A stretch of DNA of 64,000 bases. It comes from Cryomorphaceae bacterium BACL11 MAG-121001-bin54. GTDB lineage: Bacteria; Bacteroidota; Bacteroidia; Flavobacteriales; BACL11. Each line of letters starts with the position of its first letter. The first letter of the stretch is position 1. The position numbers and the translations under genes are program-made. Location: contig CAJJAH010000004.1 in assembly GCA_905182255.1 (NCBI GenBank), positions 1 to 64,000 of the forward strand, given 5' to 3'. The notes beneath the pieces are model-generated. The model searched no databases and had not been told where the DNA came from. It was given only the letters and a program-made list of their open reading frames with translations. Shown piece after piece: positions 8,339 through 17,730 of this stretch.

Positions 8339-9592
8339 ATGAAAGGTAGAAGAGTAGTTGTTACTGGGATGGGCGCTTTAACCCCTATTGGAAACAATCT
8401 TAATGATTATTGGAGAGCCCTGCAAGATGGGGTAAGCGGCGCTGCGCCTATTACTCATTTCAATGCTGAAAATTTTAAAACACAATTCGCTTGTGAGCTT
8501 AAGGGTTTTGATGTCACTGATTTTATGCACAGAAAGGAGGCGAGAAAAATGGATTTATTTTGTCAATATGCAATGGTTGCAAGTGATGAGGCAATTATAG
8601 ATTCCGACTTAAATTTGGATGAAATTAATCTCGATAGAGCTGGTGTTATTTGGGGCTCGGGTATTGGCGGAATGAAAAGCTTTCAACAAGAAGCTTCAGA
8701 TTTTGCACAAGGAAATGGAACGCCTAGATATAATCCATTTTTTATTCCAAAGCTTATTTCAGATATACCTGCCGGACATATATCAATAAAGCATGGTTTT
8801 AGGGGCCCTAATTTCACTACTGTTTCTGCTTGTGCTTCATCAACAAATTCTCTTATAGATGCATTTAATTACATTAAATGGGATAAGGCGGATATTTTTA
8901 TTGCAGGAGGGTCTGAAGCTTGTGTTTTTGAAACAGGTATAGGGGGCTTTAACGCAATGATGGCTTTATCAACAAGAAATGACGATCCAAAAACTGCATC
9001 CCGACCCTTTGACAAAGACAGAGATGGCTTTGTGATGGGCGAAGGAGGGGGCGCAATTGTAATTGAAGAATACGAACACGCAATTAAAAGAGGTGCAAAA
9101 ATCTATGCAGAAATAGTTGGAGGAGGCTTAACAGCTGATGCGCATCACATAACAGCGCCTCACCCTGAAGGGTTGGGAGCGCGAAATGTTATGCAGTTAG
9201 CAGTGGAAGAGGCTGAAATACCTTTGTTAGACGTAGATTATATAAATGTGCACGGAACATCTACTCCTCTTGGTGATGTCGCAGAAACCAAGGCAATCAA
9301 GGCCTTGTTTGGTGAGCATGCCTATAGTTTAAATATTAGCTCTACAAAATCAATGACAGGACATTTGTTAGGTGCCGCGGGAGTTATTGAATCAATTGCT
9401 TGTATCATGGCCGTGAAAAATGATATTATTCCTCCTACGATTAACCACTTTACTGACGACCCTAATATTGATAAAAAACTAAATTTAACTTTCAATAAAG
9501 CACAAAAAAGAACAGTTAACTATGCTTTAAGCAACACTTTTGGTTTTGGAGGGCATAACGCCTCTGTCTTATTTAAAAAATATACATCATAA
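8339..9592 (+). CDS. fabF: Beta-ketoacyl-ACP synthase II
   Basis: Condenses malonyl-ACP with acyl-ACP in fatty-acid elongation. The 417 residues carry the catalytic cysteine in VSACASSTNS (Cys165) and the two histidine motifs HGTSTPLGD and SMTGHLLGAAG. Complete. Its TAA stop at 9590-9592 overlaps the proposed rnc start, suggesting translational coupling. Confidence 0.97.
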   Translation: MKGRRVVVTGMGALTPIGNNLNDYWRALQDGVSGAAPITHFNAENFKTQFACELKGFDVTDFMHRKEARKMDLFCQYAMVASDEAIIDSDLNLDEINLDRAGVIWGSGIGGMKSFQQEASDFAQGNGTPRYNPFFIPKLISDIPAGHISIKHGFRGPNFTTVSACASSTNSLIDAFNYIKWDKADIFIAGGSEACVFETGIGGFNAMMALSTRNDDPKTASRPFDKDRDGFVMGEGGGAIVIEEYEHAIKRGAKIYAEIVGGGLTADAHHITAPHPEGLGARNVMQLAVEEAEIPLLDVDYINVHGTSTPLGDVAETKAIKALFGEHAYSLNISSTKSMTGHLLGAAGVIESIACIMAVKNDIIPPTINHFTDDPNIDKKLNLTFNKAQKRTVNYALSNTFGFGGHNASVLFKKYTS

Positions 9593-10269
9593 CACTTTTT
9601 AAACGAATATATGAAAGGTTTACTTGCGATAAGGGTAATTCTTTTTTATTTAAAATACTAGGCTATAACCCAACACGAAAAGAGATATATTTAAAGGCCT
9701 TACAGCACAAGTCATATAGTATTAAGGATAATAACGAAAGGTTAGAATTTTTAGGGGATTCAATTTTGGATTTTATTGTCTCCAAGCAACTTTACTTAGA
9801 AAACCCAGAACAAGAAGAAGGTTTTCTGTCCCAACAAAGAGCAATAATAGTTGGAAGAAAACACTTGAACTTAGTGGGAAAGAAAATTTTTTTAGATTCT
9901 GACATAAAAAGCAACCTTAAGCTAATTCCAAAAAGTGTTTATGGAAATACAATTGAATCAATTATTGGGGCAATCTACATTGACAAAGGAATAGAACGAG
10001 CAGGAAAGTTTATTATTGAGCATATTTATAGTTCAGAATTTATTAAAGATCTTTCTGATACAGACTACAAGAGTAAGCTGTTAAGGTTGTCTCAAAAATT
10101 AAAAATACAAACAAAATACAAGGTGATAAAAAGAGAGGGGCCTAGCCACAAGCAAGAATTTCTTGTTGCTGTTTATATAGAAAATATTAAAAAAGCAGAA
10201 GCGCAGGCCTCATCTATTAAGGACGCAGAGCAAAAAGCAGCTAAAAAAGCATATAATAGTGTATTTTAG
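9589..10269 (+). CDS. rnc: Ribonuclease III, apparent ATA start
   Basis: Double-strand-specific endoribonuclease for rRNA and mRNA processing. The catalytic signature NERLEFLGDSILD is encoded from about 9736, so a start at the TTG at 9766 would cut the active site. The frame stays open upstream to a stop at 9574-9576 but has no ATG, GTG, TTG or CTG. I propose ATA at 9589-9591, overlapping the fabF stop, giving about 226 residues. The second acidic motif reads GNTIESIIGAIYID, with Asn where E. coli has Asp114. A double-stranded RNA-binding domain occupies about the last 65 residues. The identity is sure and the start is inferred. Confidence 0.9.
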   Translation: MTLFKRIYERFTCDKGNSFLFKILGYNPTRKEIYLKALQHKSYSIKDNNERLEFLGDSILDFIVSKQLYLENPEQEEGFLSQQRAIIVGRKHLNLVGKKIFLDSDIKSNLKLIPKSVYGNTIESIIGAIYIDKGIERAGKFIIEHIYSSEFIKDLSDTDYKSKLLRLSQKLKIQTKYKVIKREGPSHKQEFLVAVYIENIKKAEAQASSIKDAEQKAAKKAYNSVF

Positions 10270-10274
10270 CAGTT

Positions 10275-10694
10275 ATGAAAACAAGGTTTACATTAGAGTG
10301 TACTGAAGACTTTGACTTTGCTGTGTTGGCAATAAATAGCCACACAAAAGCCTACAAGTTGTGTTGGAGTATTAATAACTCAATGAAATTAAATTTTGAA
10401 AAAGAAGAAGATCATAGTATTAAGGGAGATCTGAGGTTTCCAAGATATACATATGTTTCAGATGAAGGAATAGAATATGATTTGTTAGCTAATCGTTCTA
10501 AAAAAGGATACTTGGTTCCGAGCCAAAAAAGTATTAATTATTTTTTGGTTGTAAAAAGCGATTATTGGAGTCAAGAAAAGCTCGATTTTATTAGTAAATT
10601 AAGAAGCACAACAGATGTTTTGTTGGCTTTTGAGATAGATATAGAAAATTTAAAATATATAGATAGATTTATTTTTAATGATAAGAAAAACTAA
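10275..10694 (+). CDS. IPExxxVDY family protein
   Basis: A 139-residue conserved Bacteroidota protein of unknown function. The family's name motif appears in diverged form as LVPSQKSINYFLVV (about 80-93). It lies between rnc and pyk, a position I recall as typical of the family. It overlaps the start of pyk by 17 bases, which suggests coupled translation. Confidence 0.75.
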   Translation: MKTRFTLECTEDFDFAVLAINSHTKAYKLCWSINNSMKLNFEKEEDHSIKGDLRFPRYTYVSDEGIEYDLLANRSKKGYLVPSQKSINYFLVVKSDYWSQEKLDFISKLRSTTDVLLAFEIDIENLKYIDRFIFNDKKN

Positions 10695-12093
10695 GATAAT
10701 AGCGACCATTGGTCCATCAACATCATCAAGGCCTATGTTGAGAAAAATCATTCAAAGAGGAGTAAATGTGTGTAGATTAAACTTTTCTCACCTTGAACAT
10801 GATGATGCAAAAGAGATTATTTCAAACATAAAAGAGATAAACCAAGAACTGAATATGCACACGGCTATTTTAGCTGATTTACAGGGACCTAAAATAAGGG
10901 TAGGCATATTTGAAAAACCAATAAAACTCAAAAAAGGAGATGAAGTAGTTTTTAGCACTAAAAGAAAGAAAAACACAATTCATATAAGTTACTTTGGTTT
11001 TGCTAAAGATGTTTCTAAAAAAGACAAAGTCTTGTTGGATGATGGGAAGTTAGCGCTGGAAGTCATTAGTACAAACAAGAAGGATACGGTTGTTTTAAAA
11101 GTAATTTTTGGAGGTTTATTACAGTCTAGAAAAGGGGTTAATTTGCCAAACACTAAAATTTCACTTCCCTGCTTAACAAAAAAAGATAAGTTGGACTTAG
11201 ATTTTGTGCTTTCAGAAAAAATAGAATGGATAGGCCTGTCATTTGTTCGCTCAGCGAATGATGTTAAAATTCTAAAAAGAATAATAGAAAATAAAAAACT
11301 ACATCACAAAATAATTGCTAAAATAGAAAAACCAGAAGCTATAAATGAAATTGATTCAATAATTAAAGCGGCTGATGCAATTATGGTTGCACGGGGAGAT
11401 TTAGGAGTTGAGGTGCCGTTATACAAGGTTCCTGTTTATCAGAAAATGATTGTTGAAAAATGTATTGAACACTCAAAACCAGTTATAATTGCAACACAAA
11501 TGCTTGAAAGCATGACGGATAACCCAACAGCAACAAGGGCTGAGGTAAATGATGTGGCAAATTCTGTTATTGATGGGGCTGACGCAGTGATGCTAAGCGG
11601 AGAAACATCTATTGGAGCTTACCCCTTAAATGTTGTTGATACTATGCGAAAAATCATTAGAGACGTTGAGAGGAGCGACCATAACATATCAAAAAGTATA
11701 ATAAATAAAACGCTGGTAAATAACGAACGATTATTGACAAATGCAATTTGCTCAAATGCATGTGATATTGCCAAAAGTACAGAAGCAAAGGCAATAATAA
11801 CTGTCACTTATTCTGGATTTAATACTATAAAAATGTCAAGCTATAGGCCGAATGCATTTATTTATGCCTTTACAAATAACCATACGATTTTAAATACGCT
11901 AAGTTTGGTTTGGGGGGTAAGAGGTTTTTATTACAATAGAGGAACAACAACAGATCAAACCATAAAGGAAACTAAAGAAATTTTAAAGGATAGAAATCTC
12001 TTAAAAAAGGGAGATTTAGTAGTAAATTTGGCTAGTATGCCAGCTCAAGAAAAAGGCATGACAAACATGATGAAATTAAGTAAAGTAAAATAA
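10678..12093 (+). CDS. pyk: Pyruvate kinase
   Basis: Last step of glycolysis: phosphoenolpyruvate plus ADP to pyruvate plus ATP. The 471 residues include the N-terminal TKIIATIGPS, the MVARGDLGVEVP metal-binding segment, IATQMLESM and DVANSVIDGADAVMLSGE, then the C-terminal allosteric domain. Normal length. It overlaps the upstream gene and is followed by the M42 peptidase after 2 bp. Confidence 0.97.
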   Translation: MIRKTKIIATIGPSTSSRPMLRKIIQRGVNVCRLNFSHLEHDDAKEIISNIKEINQELNMHTAILADLQGPKIRVGIFEKPIKLKKGDEVVFSTKRKKNTIHISYFGFAKDVSKKDKVLLDDGKLALEVISTNKKDTVVLKVIFGGLLQSRKGVNLPNTKISLPCLTKKDKLDLDFVLSEKIEWIGLSFVRSANDVKILKRIIENKKLHHKIIAKIEKPEAINEIDSIIKAADAIMVARGDLGVEVPLYKVPVYQKMIVEKCIEHSKPVIIATQMLESMTDNPTATRAEVNDVANSVIDGADAVMLSGETSIGAYPLNVVDTMRKIIRDVERSDHNISKSIINKTLVNNERLLTNAICSNACDIAKSTEAKAIITVTYSGFNTIKMSSYRPNAFIYAFTNNHTILNTLSLVWGVRGFYYNRGTTTDQTIKETKEILKDRNLLKKGDLVVNLASMPAQEKGMTNMMKLSKVK

Positions 12094-12095
12094 AA

Positions 12096-13142
12096 ATGAT
12101 AAATACAGTATTATTAGCAGAAATTTGCAAGGTTGCAGGAGCTCCGGGACACGAACAAAGAGTGAGGGAAATCGTATTGAGAGAGGTTGAGTCCTTAGTG
12201 GATGAAATAAGAATAGACAACATGGGAAATGTTGTGGCAATAAAAAAGGGAAAAGAAAGTAGACGAGTAATGATTGGTGCTCATATGGATGAGATAGGAT
12301 TTATTGTCACTCACATTGATGACAAAGGGTTTGTTTATTTTCATACTTTAGGTGGTTTTGATCCAAAAACACTAACCGCACAAAGAGTAATTATACATGG
12401 AAAAGAAGATATAATTGGTGTGATGGGGGGAAAGCCAATTCACCTGATGAATGCTGCAGACAGAGCAAAGGTTCCTACAATTAAAGATTATTTTATTGAC
12501 ACAGGAAGAAGTAAAGAAGATTTGGAAAGCATTATTTCAGTAGGAGATACAATTACCAGAAGTAGCGAGCTAATTGAAATGGGAGACTGTATAAATTGCA
12601 AATCTTTGGATAATAGGGTGTCTGTTTTTATTCTTATTGAAATGTTACGCGAGATGAAAGACATCCCACCTTATGATGTTTACGGTGTTTTTACAGTACA
12701 AGAGGAAATTGGGATTAGAGGGGCAAATGTTTCTTCAATGGATATAAATCCTGATTTTGGTTTTGGTTTAGACACAACTATTGCTTGGGATACTCCTGGA
12801 AGCACAAAACAAGAGCAAGTCTCAGCTTTGGGTGAAGGGGCTTGTATTAAGGTAATGGATTCTGCTACTGTTTGTGATTACAGAATGGTAAAATACATGA
12901 AAGAATTAGCGAAAAAGAAGAAGCTAAAAACACAATTGGAGATATTACCTGCAGGAGGAACAGATACAGCAGGAATACAAAGAATGAATCCAGGAGGAAG
13001 TATTGCTGGGGCGGTTTCTATACCCACAAGACACATTCATCAGTCTATAGAGATGGTACACAAAGAGGATGTAAGAGGAGCGATTGATTTACTGAGGCAC
13101 TCAGTAGAAAACCTACATACTTACGATTGGAGTTTTAGGTAA
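12096..13142 (+). CDS. M42 family metallopeptidase (glutamyl aminopeptidase / FrvX-like)
   Basis: A cytosolic di-metal aminopeptidase of 348 residues. Metal ligands are recognisable: GAHMDEIG (His63, Asp65), KSLDNRVS, the catalytic EE in VQEEIGIRG, GLDTT and a C-terminal HQSIEMVH. The substrate is unknown; related enzymes trim N-terminal residues from oligopeptides. Last gene of the acpP run. Confidence 0.92.
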   Translation: MINTVLLAEICKVAGAPGHEQRVREIVLREVESLVDEIRIDNMGNVVAIKKGKESRRVMIGAHMDEIGFIVTHIDDKGFVYFHTLGGFDPKTLTAQRVIIHGKEDIIGVMGGKPIHLMNAADRAKVPTIKDYFIDTGRSKEDLESIISVGDTITRSSELIEMGDCINCKSLDNRVSVFILIEMLREMKDIPPYDVYGVFTVQEEIGIRGANVSSMDINPDFGFGLDTTIAWDTPGSTKQEQVSALGEGACIKVMDSATVCDYRMVKYMKELAKKKKLKTQLEILPAGGTDTAGIQRMNPGGSIAGAVSIPTRHIHQSIEMVHKEDVRGAIDLLRHSVENLHTYDWSFR

Positions 13143-13281
13143 AGGTTGGCCTCTTATTTCTATTTTAAATATAATATAGATACTAAGCCTCCCATTACAA
13201 TCCCTTTCTTTTCAGCTTCTAATTTACAAAAATATTAATTATTGATTTTAAATTAAAAATAAATAGAATATTTTTAACATA

Positions 13282-14055
13282 CTAAACAATCCCAAGCCCA
13301 ATAGAAACAGCCATTAGCATAATCATTACTGCAACAGTAATTTGCACAAAGTTAGTGGTAATTTTCTTTAATAGTTTTTTACCAATTAAAGCGCCAGCAA
13401 ATGCAGCAAGCACAGCCGCTAAAAGAAGGTTGATGTTTTCTTCAATACCAATAGAGGTGTATTTTGTAAAATAAATCGAGACTCTTGAAATGTCAATAAC
13501 AGTGGAAATCATTACTCCAGTAGCAATAAAACTCTCTTTGCTCAATCCGCACTTAATTAAAAAAGCACTTCTTAGTGCCCCTTGATGACCTGATAGTCCA
13601 CCAAAAAACCCACTAATAACACCCCCAATAAATAGTTTGTTTTTAGCAAATTCCAAATTTTTGATAAAAGGCATTAATTCCAAAAATGCAAAGCCAAACA
13701 TTAAGAAAGCAACTAGTACTTTTATGGGAGTAATGGAAAAAACTTTCCCCCCTATTACATATGAAAGCCATTCTGAAGTTTCTGAAAAGGACATTAATAG
13801 CCATGCCCCTATTAATGCACTAATTACAGCAGGAGTGCCAAATTTTAGCACAATTCTCCAATTTGCTTTTTTACCTACCAAGTACATTTTAAAAAAATTA
13901 TTTAAAAGATGAACAACCCCGGTTAAGGCGATTGCCATTTCAAGAGGAAAGAAAAGAGCAAAAACAGGCATTAAAATTGTACCTAAACCAAAGCCAGAAA
14001 AAAAAGTGAGTAGTGATGCGAAAAATGCAGCTAAGCAGATTAATATTATTTCCAT
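13282..14055 (-). CDS. TauE/SafE family membrane transporter
   Basis: A 257-residue inner-membrane protein with seven to eight hydrophobic segments and the family glycine-rich turns (SGFGLGTILMP near the N-terminus, GGLSGHQGALRSA in the second half). Family members export sulfite, sulfoacetate or related anions; the actual substrate is not evident. It lies just downstream of pheS on the same strand (6-bp gap). Confidence 0.88.
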   Translation of the reverse strand: MEIILICLAAFFASLLTFFSGFGLGTILMPVFALFFPLEMAIALTGVVHLLNNFFKMYLVGKKANWRIVLKFGTPAVISALIGAWLLMSFSETSEWLSYVIGGKVFSITPIKVLVAFLMFGFAFLELMPFIKNLEFAKNKLFIGGVISGFFGGLSGHQGALRSAFLIKCGLSKESFIATGVMISTVIDISRVSIYFTKYTSIGIEENINLLLAAVLAAFAGALIGKKLLKKITTNFVQITVAVMIMLMAVSIGLGIV

Positions 14056-14061
14056 CTAAAT

Positions 14062-15078
14062 TTAGATGCTTTTATCAAACTGCTTTAAGAAGCGCACATC
14101 ATTCTCAAAAAAGAGTCGCAAATCTTTTACTCCATATTTTAACATAGCAATTCTTTCAATTCCCATTCCAAAAGCATATCCAGTATATTTTTTAGAATCA
14201 ATGCCACAGTTATCCAAAACATTTGGATCAACCATTCCGCATCCTAAAATTTCCAAATAACCAGTGTATTTACATACATTACAGCCTTTGCTGTTGCAAA
14301 TATTGCAACTTACATCTACTTCTGCAGAGGGCTCTGTAAACGGGAAATATGAAGGCCTCAATCGTATTTTTGTTTTTTCTCCAAACATTTCTTTTGCAAA
14401 ATAAAGAAGAGCTTGCTTTAAGTCTGCAAAACTTACATTTTCATCAATATATAAACCTTCTACTTGATGAAAAATACAATGTGCACGTGCTGAAATAGCC
14501 TCATTTCTATAAACCCTACCTGGAGAAAGAGTTCGTATTGGGGGCTTATTTTCTTCCATAAATCGCACTTGCACCGAAGATGTGTGTGTTCTTAATAAAA
14601 TATCAGGGTTAGTTTGAGTAAAAAAGGTGTCCTGCATATCTCTGGCAGGATGCTCTTCTGGCAAGTTTAATGCAGAAAAATTATGCCAATCATCTTCAAT
14701 TTCTGGCCCTTCTGAAACAGTAAAGCCAATGCGATTAAAAATATCTACAATCTTATTTCTCACTAAAGAAATAGGATGTCTACTTCCTAAATTATTTAGA
14801 GAAACAGGTCTACTTAAATCAATTTCTTCATTCTCTTTTTCAGAGTTAAAGCTTCCTTTAAATATATCAACTTTAGTTTGAGCATTTTGTTTTAAGGCGT
14901 TAATTGCCTGTCCAAATTCTTTTTTGCTTTCGTTAGGAATTTCTTTGAATGCGGCAAATAAAGTATTCATTTCACCCTTTTTACCTAAAAATTTAAGTCG
15001 GAACACCTCTGTTTCTTTCTCTGATTTCGGGACAAATGCTTCAACCTCTTTTAGTAATTTCTTTACCTTTTCTAACAT
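14062..15078 (-). CDS. pheS: Phenylalanyl-tRNA synthetase alpha subunit
   Basis: Catalytic subunit of class II PheRS (338 residues). A coiled-coil N-terminal part (about 1-85) precedes the class II core with GSRHPIS, GPEIEDDWHNF, ARDMQDTFF and RTHTSSVQVR. The cysteine cluster CNICNSKGCNVC followed by EILGCGMVDPNV is in the C-terminal third. Complete. pheT is not in the window. Confidence 0.96.
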   Translation of the reverse strand: MLEKVKKLLKEVEAFVPKSEKETEVFRLKFLGKKGEMNTLFAAFKEIPNESKKEFGQAINALKQNAQTKVDIFKGSFNSEKENEEIDLSRPVSLNNLGSRHPISLVRNKIVDIFNRIGFTVSEGPEIEDDWHNFSALNLPEEHPARDMQDTFFTQTNPDILLRTHTSSVQVRFMEENKPPIRTLSPGRVYRNEAISARAHCIFHQVEGLYIDENVSFADLKQALLYFAKEMFGEKTKIRLRPSYFPFTEPSAEVDVSCNICNSKGCNVCKYTGYLEILGCGMVDPNVLDNCGIDSKKYTGYAFGMGIERIAMLKYGVKDLRLFFENDVRFLKQFDKSI

Positions 15079-15092
15079 TGCAATAATTTATA

Positions 15093-15100
15093 TATATTTG
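15093..15100 (+). promoter_or_regulatory. Candidate -7 element of the 15.1-kb lipoprotein gene
   Basis: TATATTTG matches TAnnTTTG and lies 28 bases before the ATG at 15129, in the short gap to the divergent pheS. Confidence 0.45.
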
Positions 15101-15128
15101 CTAATTCAATTACAAAGAAACAATAATT

Positions 15129-15590
15129 ATGCTAAATAAGATTTTTAAAACTATATTATTAGGAGTTTTTGCTCTAGTGATAACAACTACTTTTTCGTCG
15201 TGTGAAAAAGAGAAAGACACAATAGCTGTAATTATTGTAAAGGACGGCTCTGGGAATGCAGTACCTCAATCAAGAGTTATTTTACATGCAAACCAACTAA
15301 AACAATCATTAGAAACATATAACCCAGATAATTACGACAATAGATCTTTAGACCTTTTGGTAAAAGCTAACCTAGATACTTTTTATAGTCCAACTGGACA
15401 ATATTCAAATATATTTATAGCAGAATGGACTGATAATAACGGAAGGGCAGAATTTACACTTCCTTTAGAAATGATTTTAAATATATCAGTTATGAAAATA
15501 GACGGAAATGATGAGTATTTAGGGGCAAATATTATTAATATTAAAAAAGAAGAAGCGACTACTCAGGTTGTGACGCTCATTAATTACTAA
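15129..15590 (+). CDS. Putative lipoprotein with Ig-like/regulatory-like fold
   Basis: A 153-residue protein with a signal sequence and lipobox FSSC (Cys at about 25), followed by a beta-rich segment (IAVIIVKDGSGNAVPQSRV and GRAEFTLPLEM) that resembles carboxypeptidase regulatory-like domains. It is probably tethered in the periplasm or outer membrane. No specific function is evident. Its end overlaps the convergent hypothetical gene by 11 bases. Confidence 0.75.
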   Translation: MLNKIFKTILLGVFALVITTTFSSCEKEKDTIAVIIVKDGSGNAVPQSRVILHANQLKQSLETYNPDNYDNRSLDLLVKANLDTFYSPTGQYSNIFIAEWTDNNGRAEFTLPLEMILNISVMKIDGNDEYLGANIINIKKEEATTQVVTLINY

Positions 15591-15906
15591 GATATTTTAT
15601 AATGGCCTCCTTCATTAGTAGCCCTTGCTTTGAGTCGTTAAGATTTTTTAGCGCTTTTAATTCGATCCAGTGTGGCCACCCATCCTCATCTACTCTATCA
15701 AACTTATAAAATCCAAAAGGAGTTAGTATTTTACACACCGCAACATGTAGAATGTCTACTTTTTCTTCCCTACCAAATCGTTTAACCCCCATATTTAGTT
15801 CTTGTACTCCAATCAAATAAAGTATAGCCTTCAAGTTTATCTCATCATCAAATTTTCTCTCTATTTTTAAAACTAAAGCATCCCATTGTTTATCCAAGTC
15901 ATTCAT
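15580..15906 (-). CDS. Conserved hypothetical protein
   Basis: A 108-residue soluble protein with no signal sequence or membrane segment. Notable stretches are MNDLDKQWDALVLKIERKFD at the N-terminus and DEDGWPHWIELKALKNL later. It reads like a conserved cytosolic flavobacterial protein, but I cannot name a family or function. It overlaps the lipoprotein gene tail to tail. Confidence 0.7.
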   Translation of the reverse strand: MNDLDKQWDALVLKIERKFDDEINLKAILYLIGVQELNMGVKRFGREEKVDILHVAVCKILTPFGFYKFDRVDEDGWPHWIELKALKNLNDSKQGLLMKEAIIKYLSN

Positions 15907-15939
15907 AGCGCAAAGTTAAAATTTTAATATCTTTACTGT

Positions 15940-16482
15940 ATGAATTATTTAGATATTATAATATTGGTCCCTTTATTATATGGGTCTATAAAAGGCTTTT
16001 CTAATGGACTAGTTAGCGAAGTAACTTCATTGTTGGCTTTATTTATAGGTGTATTTATGGCTATTAATTTCTCAGAATTTTTGGAGCCAAAGTTTATTGA
16101 TATACTTGATGGTTATCAGCAATTTGTTCCTGTTTTGGCTTTTGGGTTTTTATTTTTAGTAAGCGTTTTATGTGTAAAAATGTTAGGGTTTTTTGTTGAT
16201 AAAATAGCTAAAGCTCTAGCATTAGGATTCTTTAGCCGAGTACTTGGAGGCGTTTTTGGTTTTTTAAAAGTAGTAGTTGCTTTTAGTTTTCTACTCTTTT
16301 TTATTAACGATTATAACTTGTTAAAGAGCCAAACTAAAGAAGGTTCTGTATTGTTTAACCCACTTACTAATGTTGCCAAAGTTATAACGCCACAATTAAA
16401 AAAACATCAATCTATTTTAGATCAAATTGATGAAAAAGCCAAAAAAGCCAAAAAAAAATTGAATCAGAAAATTAATTTTTAA
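15940..16482 (+). CDS. CvpA family membrane protein
   Basis: A 180-residue inner-membrane protein with about four hydrophobic segments and the CvpA opening (NYLDIIILVPLLYGSIKGFSNG), ending in a lysine-rich cytosolic tail. CvpA homologues are linked to colicin V production and envelope homeostasis; the role here is unknown. It overlaps the end of the convergent pgk gene by 11 bases. Confidence 0.85.
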   Translation: MNYLDIIILVPLLYGSIKGFSNGLVSEVTSLLALFIGVFMAINFSEFLEPKFIDILDGYQQFVPVLAFGFLFLVSVLCVKMLGFFVDKIAKALALGFFSRVLGGVFGFLKVVVAFSFLLFFINDYNLLKSQTKEGSVLFNPLTNVAKVITPQLKKHQSILDQIDEKAKKAKKKLNQKINF

Positions 16483-17662
16483 TAGCAGTTAATGCGGGAA
16501 GTTTTTTACCTTCAAGATACTCTAGCATAGCGCCGCCACCCGTTGAAATGTACGACACTTTTTCAGCTAAACCAAACTGCTTTACAGCAGCAACAGAATC
16601 TCCTCCTCCAACTAATGAAAAGGCTCCCTTTCGTGTTGCCTTGCATATTGCTTCTCCAATTTTTTTAGTGCCGTTTAAAAAATTATCCATTTCAAAAACC
16701 CCCATCGGTCCGTTCCAGATAATTGTTTTCGAATTTAATATTACTTTAGAAAAGCGAGTGATGCTGTCACTCCCAATATCTAGACCCATAAATCCGTCAG
16801 GAATATTTGTAATTTCAGAATGTTGAAGGACTGCATTATTATTGAGCTCATTTGCATTTAGCGAATCAGAAGGCAGTAACAACTTAACTCCATTTTCTTT
16901 AGCATAATTAATTAAGTCTTTTGCCAAATCTAACTTACTATCCTCCACTAATGAATCGCCAACACACCCTCCCATTGCTTTAACAAAAGTATAAGCCATC
17001 CCTCCCCCAACAATTAGGTTGTCTACTTTGTTGAGAAGTGAGGTAATGGTATCAATTTTCCCTGTTATTTTTGCGCCACCTATAATTGCAGTAAAAGGTC
17101 TTTTGGGGTTCTCAAGTGCAGTTTCTAAATTATTTATTTCCTTGTTAAATAATAATCCAAAATATTTATTTTTCGGAAAATAATTAGCAATAATAGAGGT
17201 TGACGCGTGCGCCCTGTGTGCGGTTCCAAAAGCATCATTTACATACAGATCACCATGTTCGGCCAATTTTTTCGCAAAATCATTGTCTCCCAACTTTTCT
17301 TGAGAGTGAAAGCGCAAGTTCTCTAATACTAATACGTCTCCATTTTTCATTTTAGACACATCTACCGAGGTCTTTTCACCGATACAGTCAATACTAAAGC
17401 TAACTTCGGTTTTAAGTAAGTTAGAGAGGTGTTTGGTCGTGTGCTTTAATGAAAATTTTTCTTCAAAACCATTTTTTGGTCTCCCAAGGTGAGACATGAT
17501 AATTGCTTTCCCTCCACTTGTAATTACCTTTTGAATTGTGGGTAGGGCTGCTTTAATTCTACTATCATCAGTAATGTTAAAATCCTTGTCTAAGGGCACA
17601 TTAAAGTCAACTCGTAATAAAACCTTTTTTCCCCTCAAAGTTATGTTACTTATGTTTTTCAT
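16472..17662 (-). CDS. pgk: Phosphoglycerate kinase
   Basis: Glycolytic kinase that converts 1,3-bisphosphoglycerate and ADP to 3-phosphoglycerate and ATP. The 396 residues show RVDFNVPLD near the N-terminus, HLGRPKNG, the nucleotide-binding hinge region (GPMGVFEMDNF) and GGGDSVAAV. Complete. It has its own promoter back to back with that of holB. Confidence 0.97.
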   Translation of the reverse strand: MKNISNITLRGKKVLLRVDFNVPLDKDFNITDDSRIKAALPTIQKVITSGGKAIIMSHLGRPKNGFEEKFSLKHTTKHLSNLLKTEVSFSIDCIGEKTSVDVSKMKNGDVLVLENLRFHSQEKLGDNDFAKKLAEHGDLYVNDAFGTAHRAHASTSIIANYFPKNKYFGLLFNKEINNLETALENPKRPFTAIIGGAKITGKIDTITSLLNKVDNLIVGGGMAYTFVKAMGGCVGDSLVEDSKLDLAKDLINYAKENGVKLLLPSDSLNANELNNNAVLQHSEITNIPDGFMGLDIGSDSITRFSKVILNSKTIIWNGPMGVFEMDNFLNGTKKIGEAICKATRKGAFSLVGGGDSVAAVKQFGLAEKVSYISTGGGAMLEYLEGKKLPALTAIKN

Positions 17663-17666
17663 TTTG

Positions 17667-17699
17667 CAAAAGTAAAATAAATGCTAAAATTGAGCACAA
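17667..17699 (-). promoter_or_regulatory. Promoter of pgk
   Basis: On the minus strand TTG (17699-17697), 22 bases, then TACTTTTG (17674-17667), a full match to TAnnTTTG. It ends four bases before the pgk ATG at 17662, so the transcript would be nearly or fully leaderless if the usual offset holds. Confidence 0.55.
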
Positions 17700-17705
17700 A
17701 ATATT

Positions 17706-17713
17706 TACATTTG
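17706..17713 (+). promoter_or_regulatory. Candidate -7 element of holB
   Basis: TACATTTG is a full match to TAnnTTTG, 17 bases before the holB ATG. It lies only six bases from the TTG element of the divergent pgk promoter, so the two promoters interlock. Confidence 0.5.
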
Positions 17714-17730
17714 ACAGAAATAAATTTTGA

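Noticed and set aside
13143-13281. Coding remnant between the M42 peptidase and TauE genes
   Set aside because: A short minus-strand string (IVMGGLVSILYLK) looks like a protein end, but it is too short and has no supporting context.
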